A stretch of 53,200 nucleotides of DNA from Rhodospirillales bacterium (GTDB lineage Bacteria > Pseudomonadota > Alphaproteobacteria > Rhodospirillales > UBA2165), in assembly GCA_022823235.1 (NCBI GenBank), contig JAJDXO010000032.1:1-53200 (forward strand), written 5' to 3'. This document shows positions 28,417 through 36,800 of this stretch, piece after piece. Positions within the stretch are counted from its first letter, which is position 1, and each line of letters begins with the position of its first letter. The translations under genes and the position numbers were made by a program. Below the pieces are notes generated by a model, which was given only the letters and a program-made list of their open reading frames with translations, was not told the origin of the DNA and made no database searches.

Positions 28417-30114
28417 TCACGACTTCTTCCAAATGAACTTCGTTCGGTATAGGTGGCTGCAGGCCCCCGCAACCACCGAGACCGACATCTCCGGCACAGG
28501 GATGTCGGTCTTTGCCTTTTCGGACCCATTTCCCGCCCATTCGAGGATGGTCCCGAGATCGCCGTGCAGCACGGCGTCCATCTCGGCCCATTTCTCGCCG
28601 GGGGTGAGCACGATGCGCTCGATCAGACCTCGGATGGCGGACGCCGCCGCGTCGCGGTCCTCCGGATGTGCCAGCGCCTCGGCGAGCCCCTCGACCTTGC
28701 GGCGGTAGATGTCCGCGATGTTGGGGTGGATGTCCGGGAGGTCGGCGGGCGCGGCCGAGAGGCGCTCGTTCAGTTCGTCCTGGCGCGCTTCCAGCTCGCG
28801 CAGCCGGTCGGACATGCCACGGACATAGCCGCCGTCCTCGATGGCCGCGACCATGGCCGCGATCTTCTTCCCGATGTCGGCCAACTCCTTCCGGTCGCTC
28901 GCGCCCGAGGCGCGGCGCTCCCGGTTGAGCCGGTTGGTCTCCTCCGCATAGGCACGCATCGCCTCGGCGGCGGCCTCCGGCGCCATCAGCCGGTCCTTCA
29001 GCCCTGAGAGGACACGTTCTTCGATCACGGACCGGCGAATGCCCCGGCCGTTGGAGCAGGCGCCGGTCATGATGTGGTTCGAGCAGCCGTAGCGGTCCTG
29101 GCCGCGCATGGCATAGGGGCCGCCGCAGACGCCGCACTCCAGAAGGCCGGACAGCAGGTGCCGGGGCCGGTGGGCGCCGTTCAGCCGGTTGGCGAGGGCC
29201 GATTGCGTTGCCTCGATGACGTCGGCGTATTGCTCCTTGATCTCGCCCTGGCGGCGCTTCACCGCCTGCCAGAGATCGTCGTCGACGATGCGGAGCTCGG
29301 GAACCTCCCTCACGATCCACTCCTCGGGCGGATTGATCCGCGAGACCCGCTTGCCGGTCTCCGGGTCCTTGATGTAGCGCTGCCGGTTCCACACCAGCCG
29401 GCCGATGTAGAGTTCGTTGTTGAGCAGTCCCGTGCCGCGCCTCGCATGGCCGCGGATGGTGGAATCAGTCCACAGCCTGCCCGAGGGGCCGGGGATGCCT
29501 TCCCCGTTCAGCCGCCGGGCGATGGCGCGCGGGCTTACCCCGTCGGCGAACTCCCGGAACACCCGGCGCACGACCTCCGCTTCCGCCTCGTTGACCGTGC
29601 GCCCGCCGCGCACCGGCTCGCCCGCGCCGTCGAACGACTTCACCACATCGTAGCCGTAGCAGAGACCGCCGCCCGAGCGGCCCTGCTCGACCCGGCCCCT
29701 GAGGCCCCGGTGGGTCTTGGCCGCGAGGTCCTTCAGGAACAGCGCGTTCATCGTGCCCTTGAGCCCCACATGGAGTTCGCTGATCTCGCCCTCGGCCAGC
29801 GTCACCACCGTCACCCCCGCAAACCGCAGGTGCTTGTAGAGCGTTGCCACGTCCGCCTGGTCGCGGCTCACCCGGTCGAGGGCTTCGGCAACGAGGATCT
29901 CGAACATCCCCCGCCGCGCATCCTCCAGCAGCGCCTGGATGCCGGGGCGCAGGATCATGCTGTCGCCCGATATTGCCGAGTCCTTGTATGCACCGGCGAT
30001 CTTCCAGCCCTCGCGCGCCGCGTGCTCGCGGCAGACCCGGAACTGGTCCTCGATCGATGCCGCCCTTTGTTGGTCGGACGAATAGCGGGCGTAGAGCGCG
30101 CAGCGCAGGGTCAT
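28417..30114 (-). CDS. Large serine recombinase (site-specific integrase)
   Basis: This 565-residue protein starts at ATG 30114 with GGAG 10 nt upstream. The N-terminal resolvase domain has YARYSSDQQ (catalytic Ser12) and ALDRVSRDQADVATLY. A recombinase domain follows, with RIFREFADGVSPRAIARRLN-like sequence, then a zinc ribbon (LLECGVCGGPYAM ... GCSNH ... GACSNG), a coiled coil and a C-terminal tail. Such enzymes integrate and excise elements between attP and attB. Its last residues, SVSVVAGA then CSHLYRT, are encoded across the att-like site B, so the gene abuts the element's left end and its tail was replaced on integration. It looks intact and could still act. Confidence 0.93.
   Translation of the reverse strand: MTLRCALYARYSSDQQRAASIEDQFRVCREHAAREGWKIAGAYKDSAISGDSMILRPGIQALLEDARRGMFEILVAEALDRVSRDQADVATLYKHLRFAGVTVVTLAEGEISELHVGLKGTMNALFLKDLAAKTHRGLRGRVEQGRSGGGLCYGYDVVKSFDGAGEPVRGGRTVNEAEAEVVRRVFREFADGVSPRAIARRLNGEGIPGPSGRLWTDSTIRGHARRGTGLLNNELYIGRLVWNRQRYIKDPETGKRVSRINPPEEWIVREVPELRIVDDDLWQAVKRRQGEIKEQYADVIEATQSALANRLNGAHRPRHLLSGLLECGVCGGPYAMRGQDRYGCSNHIMTGACSNGRGIRRSVIEERVLSGLKDRLMAPEAAAEAMRAYAEETNRLNRERRASGASDRKELADIGKKIAAMVAAIEDGGYVRGMSDRLRELEARQDELNERLSAAPADLPDIHPNIADIYRRKVEGLAEALAHPEDRDAAASAIRGLIERIVLTPGEKWAEMDAVLHGDLGTILEWAGNGSEKAKTDIPVPEMSVSVVAGACSHLYRTKFIWKKS
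28452..28487. repeat. att-like site B (left end of defence island)
   Basis: GGTGGCTGC (28452-28460) and GCAACCACC (28469-28477) form an imperfect inverted repeat around CCCC. The core CCCCCGCAACCACC (28464-28477) is identical to site A. The 22-bp stretch 28466-28487 matches site C (51122-51143) at 20 of 22 positions in the same orientation, as expected for attL/attR. It lies inside the recombinase gene's 3' end. Confidence 0.7.
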
Positions 30115-30127
30115 GTCTTTCGGTCTC

Positions 30128-30325
30128 CTATCTCTCGCCGGCATCCTTCTCCGGCGCGTTGTCGTTGGCGGCGTGGATCGTCTCGAAATGTTCGCGGGCG
30201 ATGCGCCGGCCGATGACCTGGGCCAGCGTCGTCACAGCGGTATCGACCCGGGCTTCCGCCCCGGGGTTGTCGTTCGCCGCCGCGCCGCCCATGACGGCAA
30301 TCCCGCGATTTTCCCTGTCCGGCAT
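30128..30325 (-). CDS. Small protein upstream of the serine recombinase
   Basis: This is a 65-residue protein ending 13 nt before the recombinase start, so probably in one transcript with it. It has a helical stretch (VDTAVTTLAQVIGRRIAREHFE) and a low-complexity ANDNAP tail. I recall similar small ORFs with an IGRRIAREHFE core beside recombinases in alphaproteobacterial islands, but the function is unknown. It may be a recombination directionality or accessory factor (inference). Confidence 0.65.
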   Translation of the reverse strand: MPDRENRGIAVMGGAAANDNPGAEARVDTAVTTLAQVIGRRIAREHFETIHAANDNAPEKDAGER

Positions 30326-31101
30326 CTCCCGGTGCCTCCCGCAACACTGCGTTCCCGGAATTCGATTTGGGCCCGTAATTGGGCCATGTCAAACGGCGCC
30401 GGTAGGGGATGTCCTGCATGGAATCATACACTTGCGTAGCTGAGGGGGCGCAAGGGGGGACACGCCGCGCCTGGCGTTTGATCGAAAAAAAATCGCCTAT
30501 CATGCTGCCAGCCGCCCGTTCGCCGAGAATCCGTTTCCGCACGGTTTGCTGTCCCCGGTCGCCAAGACTGTCGGTGGCCACTGAGGTCTCTGCAGAGATA
30601 ACGGACTGGTTGTGGAGAGGAGGCCACCCCCTCCTGTTTTGCCAATTCTTGACTGAAAATGTCTGGGCTCGCCATTTTACCAAAAAATCTGCTCCAGTCG
30701 CCCGACGCTGATACTAAGCTGCCAATCGTCAAAAAACCTCCATTTACGCCACCTCTTTAGCATTCTAAGCACCCCCAACTGGACCAAAGCCCAGATTGAG
30801 CGGAGTGAAATACGAGGCTTGATTTCCATCCCCCGACTCTGTGCGATTCCCTGCCCACCATCAACGTTTTCTGGCCGTCAATTATTCTTTGTAAGGCCCA
30901 ATTTTTTGCCGTGCCTCACCCCATGAGCGATGACAAAGACAAAGGTGCGATCATCGACAATTCCGCTCGGAGAATCGACCGTCCGTCCGTGCCGGTTTCA
31001 GAAACTCGTCGACAGACGCAGGAGGCGTGTCTTCCCAAGTAACAGCTGGTTGGGATTTGGTCACCGAAATCGCCCTGACCGTTCCGCTATCCGCATCGCC
31101 T
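30326..31101. other. Gene-free stretch between recombinase operon and viperin operon
   Basis: About 775 bp without a convincing gene on either strand; the short open frames lack RBS, composition and family resemblance. It must contain the promoter for the minus-strand recombinase operon and the end of the viperin operon transcript. I see no clear terminator or repeat beyond a weak GGCCC/GGGCC hairpin near 30370. Confidence 0.6.
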
Positions 31102-31725
31102 TTACCTGGACGCGCCAGAATTGCAATTCCTCATGCATCGGTTCCGAACGGCATTCGCGAGCGCCGCCACACCGCGCCGCGGGACCCGAAGCACCTTCGC
31201 GCCCCGAAGTGCGTCCGTCGCCTTGTGGGATATTTCCGTCGATGTCCAGATCACGGCGATGTCCGACCATCCAAGCATCCCGCCGATAGTTTTCTTGTTA
31301 GGAGCGGTGTCCTCGGTGACGAAGCGGAGGTTGAGACGGCCTTCGCAGAGCTTCTGAAGATCGTCGCGCGTCCCCGGAGACCCTCCGGCGACGAGCAGCT
31401 TCGTCCAGCCGGCGGTCTCCATCGCCGCTACCATCTCCTCCACCGCCCGGCGATTGTCGCTTCCACCGCAAGATTCGCACTGCTGCGCGGAGACCCGGAC
31501 AGGATGGCGGGCGTCCGAACAGGACGGCGTGCAGTCCGTTTTTCGGCAATGGCGCACGAAGGCCGCACCGAGCACCTCGTCGACCGCCGTGATCTTGTTC
31601 ACGGCAATGCGGACCTTTCCAGGGCGGGTAAGCTTGGCCCGGTACAGCGACTCCAGCGCTCTTATTTCGTTTTCCCCCACGAAGCCGCGGGCCGAGAGAA
31701 GTTCGGACAACGATATGTCATGCAT
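31102..31725 (-). CDS. Cys-rich DUF2325-like protein coupled to viperin
   Basis: This is a 207-residue protein. The ATG at 31725 overlaps the viperin stop by 8 bp, so the two are translationally coupled. The C-terminal half (about 85-195) resembles DUF2325: a CGGSDNRRAVEEM start, KLLVAGGSPG, then GWSDIAVIWTSTEISHKATD, a Rossmann-like small domain with a conserved SH. Five cysteines (60, 65, 69, 83, 86) in RHCRKTDCTPSCSD...CESC could bind zinc or iron-sulfur. The N-terminal part is helical. I do not recognise a characterised homologue. Tight coupling implies it acts with viperin, perhaps as sensor, nucleotide-handling partner or regulator (inference). Confidence 0.7.
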   Translation of the reverse strand: MHDISLSELLSARGFVGENEIRALESLYRAKLTRPGKVRIAVNKITAVDEVLGAAFVRHCRKTDCTPSCSDARHPVRVSAQQCESCGGSDNRRAVEEMVAAMETAGWTKLLVAGGSPGTRDDLQKLCEGRLNLRFVTEDTAPNKKTIGGMLGWSDIAVIWTSTEISHKATDALRGAKVLRVPRRGVAALANAVRNRCMRNCNSGASR

Positions 31726-32623
31726 GCGTCGCGTCCCCGCTATCCCGCAGCCAGTCATAGGCTCCGCCCCTGGCGTGGAACTTGTCCCGCGAAAAGCCGG
31801 TCTGCCTCAGCGCCTCGTTGAAGCCCGCCTCCAGAACGGGCGGACCGTATTCGAGCGTCCTTCCCGATGAGAGGGGAACGTGCCAGAAGAACCGTCCGTC
31901 GGGACCGATCATCAGGTAGGAGACGGTCATCGCGTCGTTGTCTTCGGGCACGATGGCGATGCCGGTCCCGCCCAGCGCCGAATGTCGCTCGACGAACGCC
32001 CGGAAGTCCGCCTCCGGGATCGACAGGTCCTTGACGGCGACATCGTTCTCGCCGGCGACTGGCAGCATCTGCAACAGTTTCCAACGCTCCGGCGCCAGTT
32101 CCGAGATAAAGCCGCACATGTCCTCTCCGACGTTGAGCTGGTTGACGACCGTGTTGCACTTGAGTCGGATGCCCCGACGTTTCGCCTCAACTCCCAATTC
32201 CAGCATGACCGGCGCGTAGGGCTGCCCCTCCGGAGTCCGTCCAAGGGCGACATTCACGGTGTCGTCGCCGGAGTCCACGGAGAGCGCCACCCAGTCGATC
32301 CATTCCGCCCAGCCTTTGAGCAGCGGCCCCAGACGAGCGCCGTTGGTGACGAGCGATACCGCGCAACGGCCGCGGCTGCGTGTCTTGATGCGTTTGCACA
32401 GCGGCCCCAGGTCGCGCATCAGGGTCGGTTCTCCGCCGGCGAAGTTGATCTTGCCGACGCCGGCATCCACCAGCATGTCGACCAGCGCCTCCCGGTCGGC
32501 AGGGGACAACCGGTCCCGCCTGCCGAGATGCGGGAACGTGGCGAAGCAGTAGCTGCACCTGGCGTTGCAGGCTTCGATCAGGTGAAAGTTGACGGACAGT
32601 CCGGAATCGCCGGTCGATTTCAT
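31718..32623 (-). CDS. Prokaryotic viperin homologue (radical SAM, ddhNTP synthase)
   Basis: This is a 301-residue protein with start at 32623 behind GGGGAGGAG. The radical-SAM cluster motif is Cys19-x3-Cys23-x2-Cys26 in EACNARCSYCF, and GGEP is at 63-66. Along its whole length it follows human viperin: VNFHLIEACN, KINFAGGEPTL, VSLVTNGARL, ALSVDSGDDTVNVALGR, KCNTVVNQLNVGEDM, PERWKLLQMLPVAGEN, DAMTVSYLMIGPDGRFF and GFSRDKFHARGGAYDW. Known prokaryotic viperins turn CTP, GTP or UTP into 3'-deoxy-3',4'-didehydro nucleotides that stop phage RNA polymerase. Here the partner is a DUF2325-like gene rather than the nucleotide kinase often seen. The generic alternative, a plain radical SAM enzyme, is much less likely given the C-terminal match. 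Confidence 0.9.
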   Translation of the reverse strand: MKSTGDSGLSVNFHLIEACNARCSYCFATFPHLGRRDRLSPADREALVDMLVDAGVGKINFAGGEPTLMRDLGPLCKRIKTRSRGRCAVSLVTNGARLGPLLKGWAEWIDWVALSVDSGDDTVNVALGRTPEGQPYAPVMLELGVEAKRRGIRLKCNTVVNQLNVGEDMCGFISELAPERWKLLQMLPVAGENDVAVKDLSIPEADFRAFVERHSALGGTGIAIVPEDNDAMTVSYLMIGPDGRFFWHVPLSSGRTLEYGPPVLEAGFNEALRQTGFSRDKFHARGGAYDWLRDSGDATHA

Positions 32624-32678
32624 CTTGCTCCTCCCCGGTCTCGCACCGCATAATGACGCCCGAAACACTTGTTCATTG

Positions 32679-32721
32679 TGCGCTCATGCGCATGTAGAGA
32701 TAATGTGTATTATATGCACAT
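32679..32721. promoter_or_regulatory. Candidate operators between viperin and XRE regulator
   Basis: The 120-bp divergent region contains TGCGC-TCAT-GCGCA (32679-32692). It also contains ATGTGTAT-TAT-ATGCACAT (32703-32721, one mismatch between arms). Both are suited to dimeric HTH binding, and the second sits in AT-rich DNA suited to a promoter. The divergent XRE protein is the obvious candidate ligand (inference). Confidence 0.5.
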
Positions 32722-32743
32722 ATGTCAAGAGGCTGGTTCTCGT

Positions 32744-33157
32744 ATGAGGAATGAGACCACCTACCAGACCGTCCTGGGACGCCTGATCGCCCAGAAGCGC
32801 AAGGAGAACGGGATAGATCAGGAGGAATTGGCGCGTCGCGTGGGGGTCAGCCGCTCGACATGGTCGCGCATAGAGGCAGGCTCTTCGGCACTCAGCATGG
32901 ACCAACTCGCCAAAGCAGCGAGTGCGCTCCGCATTTCCCTGGGCGAACTGATGCTGGAAGTTGACGATGTTGTGCGGAAACTCAGAAAACAGAATGTCGA
33001 GGTGCACGACAGCCGGGATCAGGCCAAGTCGGCTTCCCTAGGGGCTACGGGAGCGGCAGGGGGACCAAGCTTGGCGGGCCCGGTCGCCTTTCTCGGCGGC
33101 GCTGTTCTCGGAGGTATCATCGCGACCCTGCTCGCCGAACGGAAAAAAGACGACTGA
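32744..33157 (+). CDS. XRE-family regulator with C-terminal transmembrane segment
   Basis: This is a 137-residue protein. ATG 32744 is preferred; open frame upstream runs into the promoter. Residues 10-70 form a Cro/C1-type helix-turn-helix (IAQKRKENGIDQEELARRVG, SRSTWSRIEAGSSAL). A charged linker (72-100) follows, and residues 110-131 (LAGPVAFLGGAVLGGIIATL) form a Gly-rich hydrophobic helix ending in AERKKDD, which would anchor the protein in the inner membrane. It is divergent from viperin. A membrane-tethered repressor could couple envelope damage or phage entry to viperin expression (inference). Alternatively the tail is only a multimerisation helix. Confidence 0.85.
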   Translation: MRNETTYQTVLGRLIAQKRKENGIDQEELARRVGVSRSTWSRIEAGSSALSMDQLAKAASALRISLGELMLEVDDVVRKLRKQNVEVHDSRDQAKSASLGATGAAGGPSLAGPVAFLGGAVLGGIIATLLAERKKDD

Positions 33158-33798
33158 TCGGATAACGGATTTTCTCGGCGTCCCCGGGTTGAATCCAAAT
33201 TCTCTGCTGAAGCCTTGAGTTAAGCCGCGGCTCTTGCAGACTTGCGGCTCCGGCAGATAGAAGTTGAAGTAGTGGAGATGGCTGGCAACCCATCGCTTGC
33301 CAGTTCGACTGCGGCCTGCGTCTCCAACCCTTACAATTCGGTACGATCCAACGGGCTTTGGCTGCCTGTCCCGCAATCCCTTTGCGGCACTCCGAGGTAA
33401 GCGCGGCCATGCGGGCGGCGCCGCCGGCCCGTCCGGCTTTTGCCTTCAAGGGCTGGCGAGGCTGACTAGAGCGCCTGTCCTCCATCTAGCCGGCGGCAAT
33501 CTTGCCAACCATCACCGAGCGGTTAACAACCTCGTGCGGGCGGAACTCGCCATTCGGTCCTCTTACATCGTCGTTCTTCCGGCTGGTTACCGCGCGCCAC
33601 CGCTATCCCTATAGCCGTCACTGGGGCCGCCGTTTGCGGGCGCCTCCGTCCTGCCGCTTGCCGTTGAGAGGAGATGCTGGCCGGAAGCGGGACGGCGGTC
33701 GGCGTCCTCGAGGGAGGCGCCAGCGCCGTTCCCCAAAAGGATGCTTTCGATCATGCCTCGTCGGTCCGCTAACCGTCATATTTGACAGCCAAACCAAA
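33158..33798. other. Gene-free stretch with remnants
   Basis: About 640 bp without an intact gene. On the minus strand near 33360-33420 a frame encodes AALTSECRKGIAGQAAKARW, similar to small-protein motifs of the LTPEERSEIARKAAxARW type, probably debris. The segment 33660-33740 (GGCCGGAAGCGGGACGGCGG onward) resembles the leader at 44450-44530 of the small gene at 44532, so it looks like a decayed copy of that gene's upstream region. Confidence 0.5.
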
Positions 33799-33824
33799 CT
33801 TAACTGTCAGATATGACAGTTAAG
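33799..33824 (-). terminator. Hairpin behind the STAND operon
   Basis: CTTAACTGTCA, 4 nt, TGACAGTTAAG is a perfect 11-bp inverted repeat 35 nt beyond the stop of the HNH-NACHT gene. On the minus strand it is followed by TTTGGTTTGG, so it may be an intrinsic terminator. A related GTCATATTTGACAG at 33775-33788 suggests the alternative that TGTCA-x-ATATGACA is a repressor operator left from a lost gene. Confidence 0.5.
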
Positions 33825-33858
33825 ACTCTGCATTTGATGAATCCGTTTGCCCGCCATA

Positions 33859-36800
33859 TCACTTCCCGTCCTCTGCATCGGGATCGGGGGTCAAGATCGG
33901 CCAGGGGCGTTCCGACGCAAGATCCGGATGGCGTGGTTCCGATTCTGGAGCACCGTACTCGTCCCGGAGTTTGTCTATGACGTTGAGGCAGCGCGCGGCG
34001 GGGTCATCCTTACCGCCGCTGCCCGTCAGCGCCAGCAGCTTCCGGCGCAGCTCGACTGCCGGAACGGGCACGACATTGTAAGCACCTTCCCAGTTCTCCG
34101 CCGGGACGTGATCCGTGACAGCGCTTTGGATCGACTGCCACCTCATGAACGAACGTCCGGTATTCATCTCAAAATCGATCAGCAACAATACGCCATCCGT
34201 GTCGGGGTCTTCGGCAACTGCGCTAGCTAGCGAGGCAAGCTGCTTCGTTGTCGGCCGATCCTTCAGGAGGTCATGGACATAGGCGCGGACCTCGGAGAAC
34301 TCCGAAATCAAACCACCCAACTCGCGTTGCCAACGCCACCCGTCGTGTGACTTGCCGTCGAGCACGCCGCTGATCGTCAAATCAACAAGGCGGCGCGCGG
34401 CGGATACGGTGCCGAACCTCAACGCAGTCGCGCGCCACGCATGGTTTTGGTAGAGACGCGGATCATCTTCTGCGAGCGCAAAAATCACATCTTCTGCGTC
34501 GTCCCAGGACGAACTGCCGAGTCCGTGGACCACCTCTTCGATTATTTGTGGATGGCGCTGAGCGTCCGGCATGCCGCGCACGATGGCCGGCAGATCGGTG
34601 ACAGGCGTAGCGAACGGCAAAAGGCGCAACCAATCGGGTAGCTGATACGCGTCGCTCTGCGTCAGAATCCAACTCTCCTTCTGGGCCGCCTCAAAGGTCT
34701 CAGCTATGCCGTTGGCCACTAGCTTGATGTCGATGTCCTCGCCGGAGAGGACCAGCGACAACAACAAGGCTGCGCGCGCTTGCCTCGGCGCGAGAGAAAT
34801 GAGCTTCTGGATCGTCGCGTCACGCTGGCCATGGGGGAGCCGTGCTCCTACAATGCCGAGCGCAACCGCCAGCTTCACTTGCGCATCTGACGAACCATCG
34901 ACCATCAAGGTCTCGATTGCGCCGAAGATCGCCTCCGCCTCGATCGATGTCGCGGAGGGATCGGCGGCGCGGGCGTCCCGGCGCGCTTCCACGCCCGAGA
35001 AGTCTACGCCGATGGGGAACTTTTTGTCGTCCTTGGGTTCGTTTGCCTCAACCCACTGGGCAGCCAGCACACGCGCCGCCAGCTCGCCAAAATGCTCATC
35101 CGTCAGGTATTGACGCATCAGCGCAGCGGTCTCCGGCGCATTGATTGCCAAGAACGCACGTTGGTACTCATGCATGTGCGGATGCTGTGCTTCATGGACA
35201 GCGTCGCGATCCTTCCAGCCGCTCGCAGTCGCTTCTTCGCGGAAAGCCCGATAACGACGTAAATTGTCGTCAAGCATGCTTTTCAAGAGTGGAAGATGTG
35301 CGACGGACGGTGCGTGGCTCATCATCGCTGCAATGGTAGCCACTCGCCAGCGCTTCTCATCCCCAGCGGCGAGCATGCGCTCAGCCCAGTTGCGCGCGAG
35401 CACACCGATTGCAGCCAAGCCTTCTTCGCTAAAGGGTCGCGCCCGTTCTTCGTCGCCGTAGGTCTCGCGGGAAAACAGCTCGGCCAGTTGGACGATTTCC
35501 TCATTATCGGCATCTGCCGCCCGCGCCTGAACAGCTGCCACCAAACTTGCGCCCGGCGTGTGGCCGATACGGTGTCGCAGACCGTGATAGCGATCACCCG
35601 CAGCCTGATCGTGTTTCCCGCTGTCATCGCGCACGACTTCCCCAACGGCAAGATAGGCGTCGATCAGCCGGCCAACAGCGATTGGTCCCAGCACTGAGGC
35701 GGCAGCTTCAGCGCGGTCGTCGTGGCGGTAAGTCTCTTCGAGGGCAATTCCGAGCAGCTTGTCGTCCTCAAGGGAAAACCCGGCGGCGGCAAGAATATTG
35801 TCCGCGCCGTAGACGAGACTTCGGTGCTCACGCACGCGCCGCAGCAACCCCTCAGCGAGAGCCTGCGGATAGCGTTTTCGCACTTCGTACAAAAGGTGGA
35901 ATTCGCCATCGCGCTTCCGGTCGATCTCCATTTCAGCAACAATCTCAGCGACCTCGGCATCGCGATCATCTCCCCCCGGCGCGCAGAGGAGCGTGCGCAG
36001 GCGCTGGAAGTGCGAAATGCCAAAAGCTTTGCGCCGCTCACGCGCGCGCCGGAGTTCCCGCTGGACGGTATCGACTGCAATATCGTCGAGGGGACCCTTT
36101 TCGGCGAGGATGTCGTAGGTCGCGTCGCCGGCATCAGCGAGCACATCGGCGACGTGGCGATCCGCTCGTCGAAATGAGAGTGCATCGACCACTGTCGCCT
36201 TCACGTCCGGATCGCCGTCAGTTTTCGCGATTGCGGTCGCAAGGTCGAGGCCGTCGATTCCGCCATGCGATGCGATTTCATGCAGTACGTTTTTGCGGAT
36301 TTCCGGTGGCAGGGCTGCGATGCGCGCCGGTGCGTCGTTCCCAAGCACGGATGGGCGAAATCGCTTAGCCGCTCGGAGAGCAGACAAGTGCACTTGGCTG
36401 TTTGGGTGCGAAATTAGCGGCCAAATCAGGTCGCCGAATTCTGGCCTGCCGGACGCGATCATGAAACGCACCGCGCGATCCACCTTGCCTGGCGCGTGCC
36501 ACTGCTCAGCAATATCCCGCATTTCGGTGGCGATCGGTGCCCATATCTCGTCGGAGGCCCGGAAGATCATCTCGCCCGCGAGGACAGGATCGACTTCGAA
36601 AGCCGCGCGGATGGCGGCGCTGCATGCGGCCTTATGTACGTTGTCGCCGCGCGCGCTTCGTTCGACAGCGAACAGGACTGCTTCTTCCCACGGGCGCTGA
36701 TCGAGCACGTCAACCTTCAGCTTCTTGCGGGCTGCCGGATCGCTGACGGTCTGCAGCATCAGTCGTTCGACGTAGTGCGAGGCGTACCATTCCTGAAATT

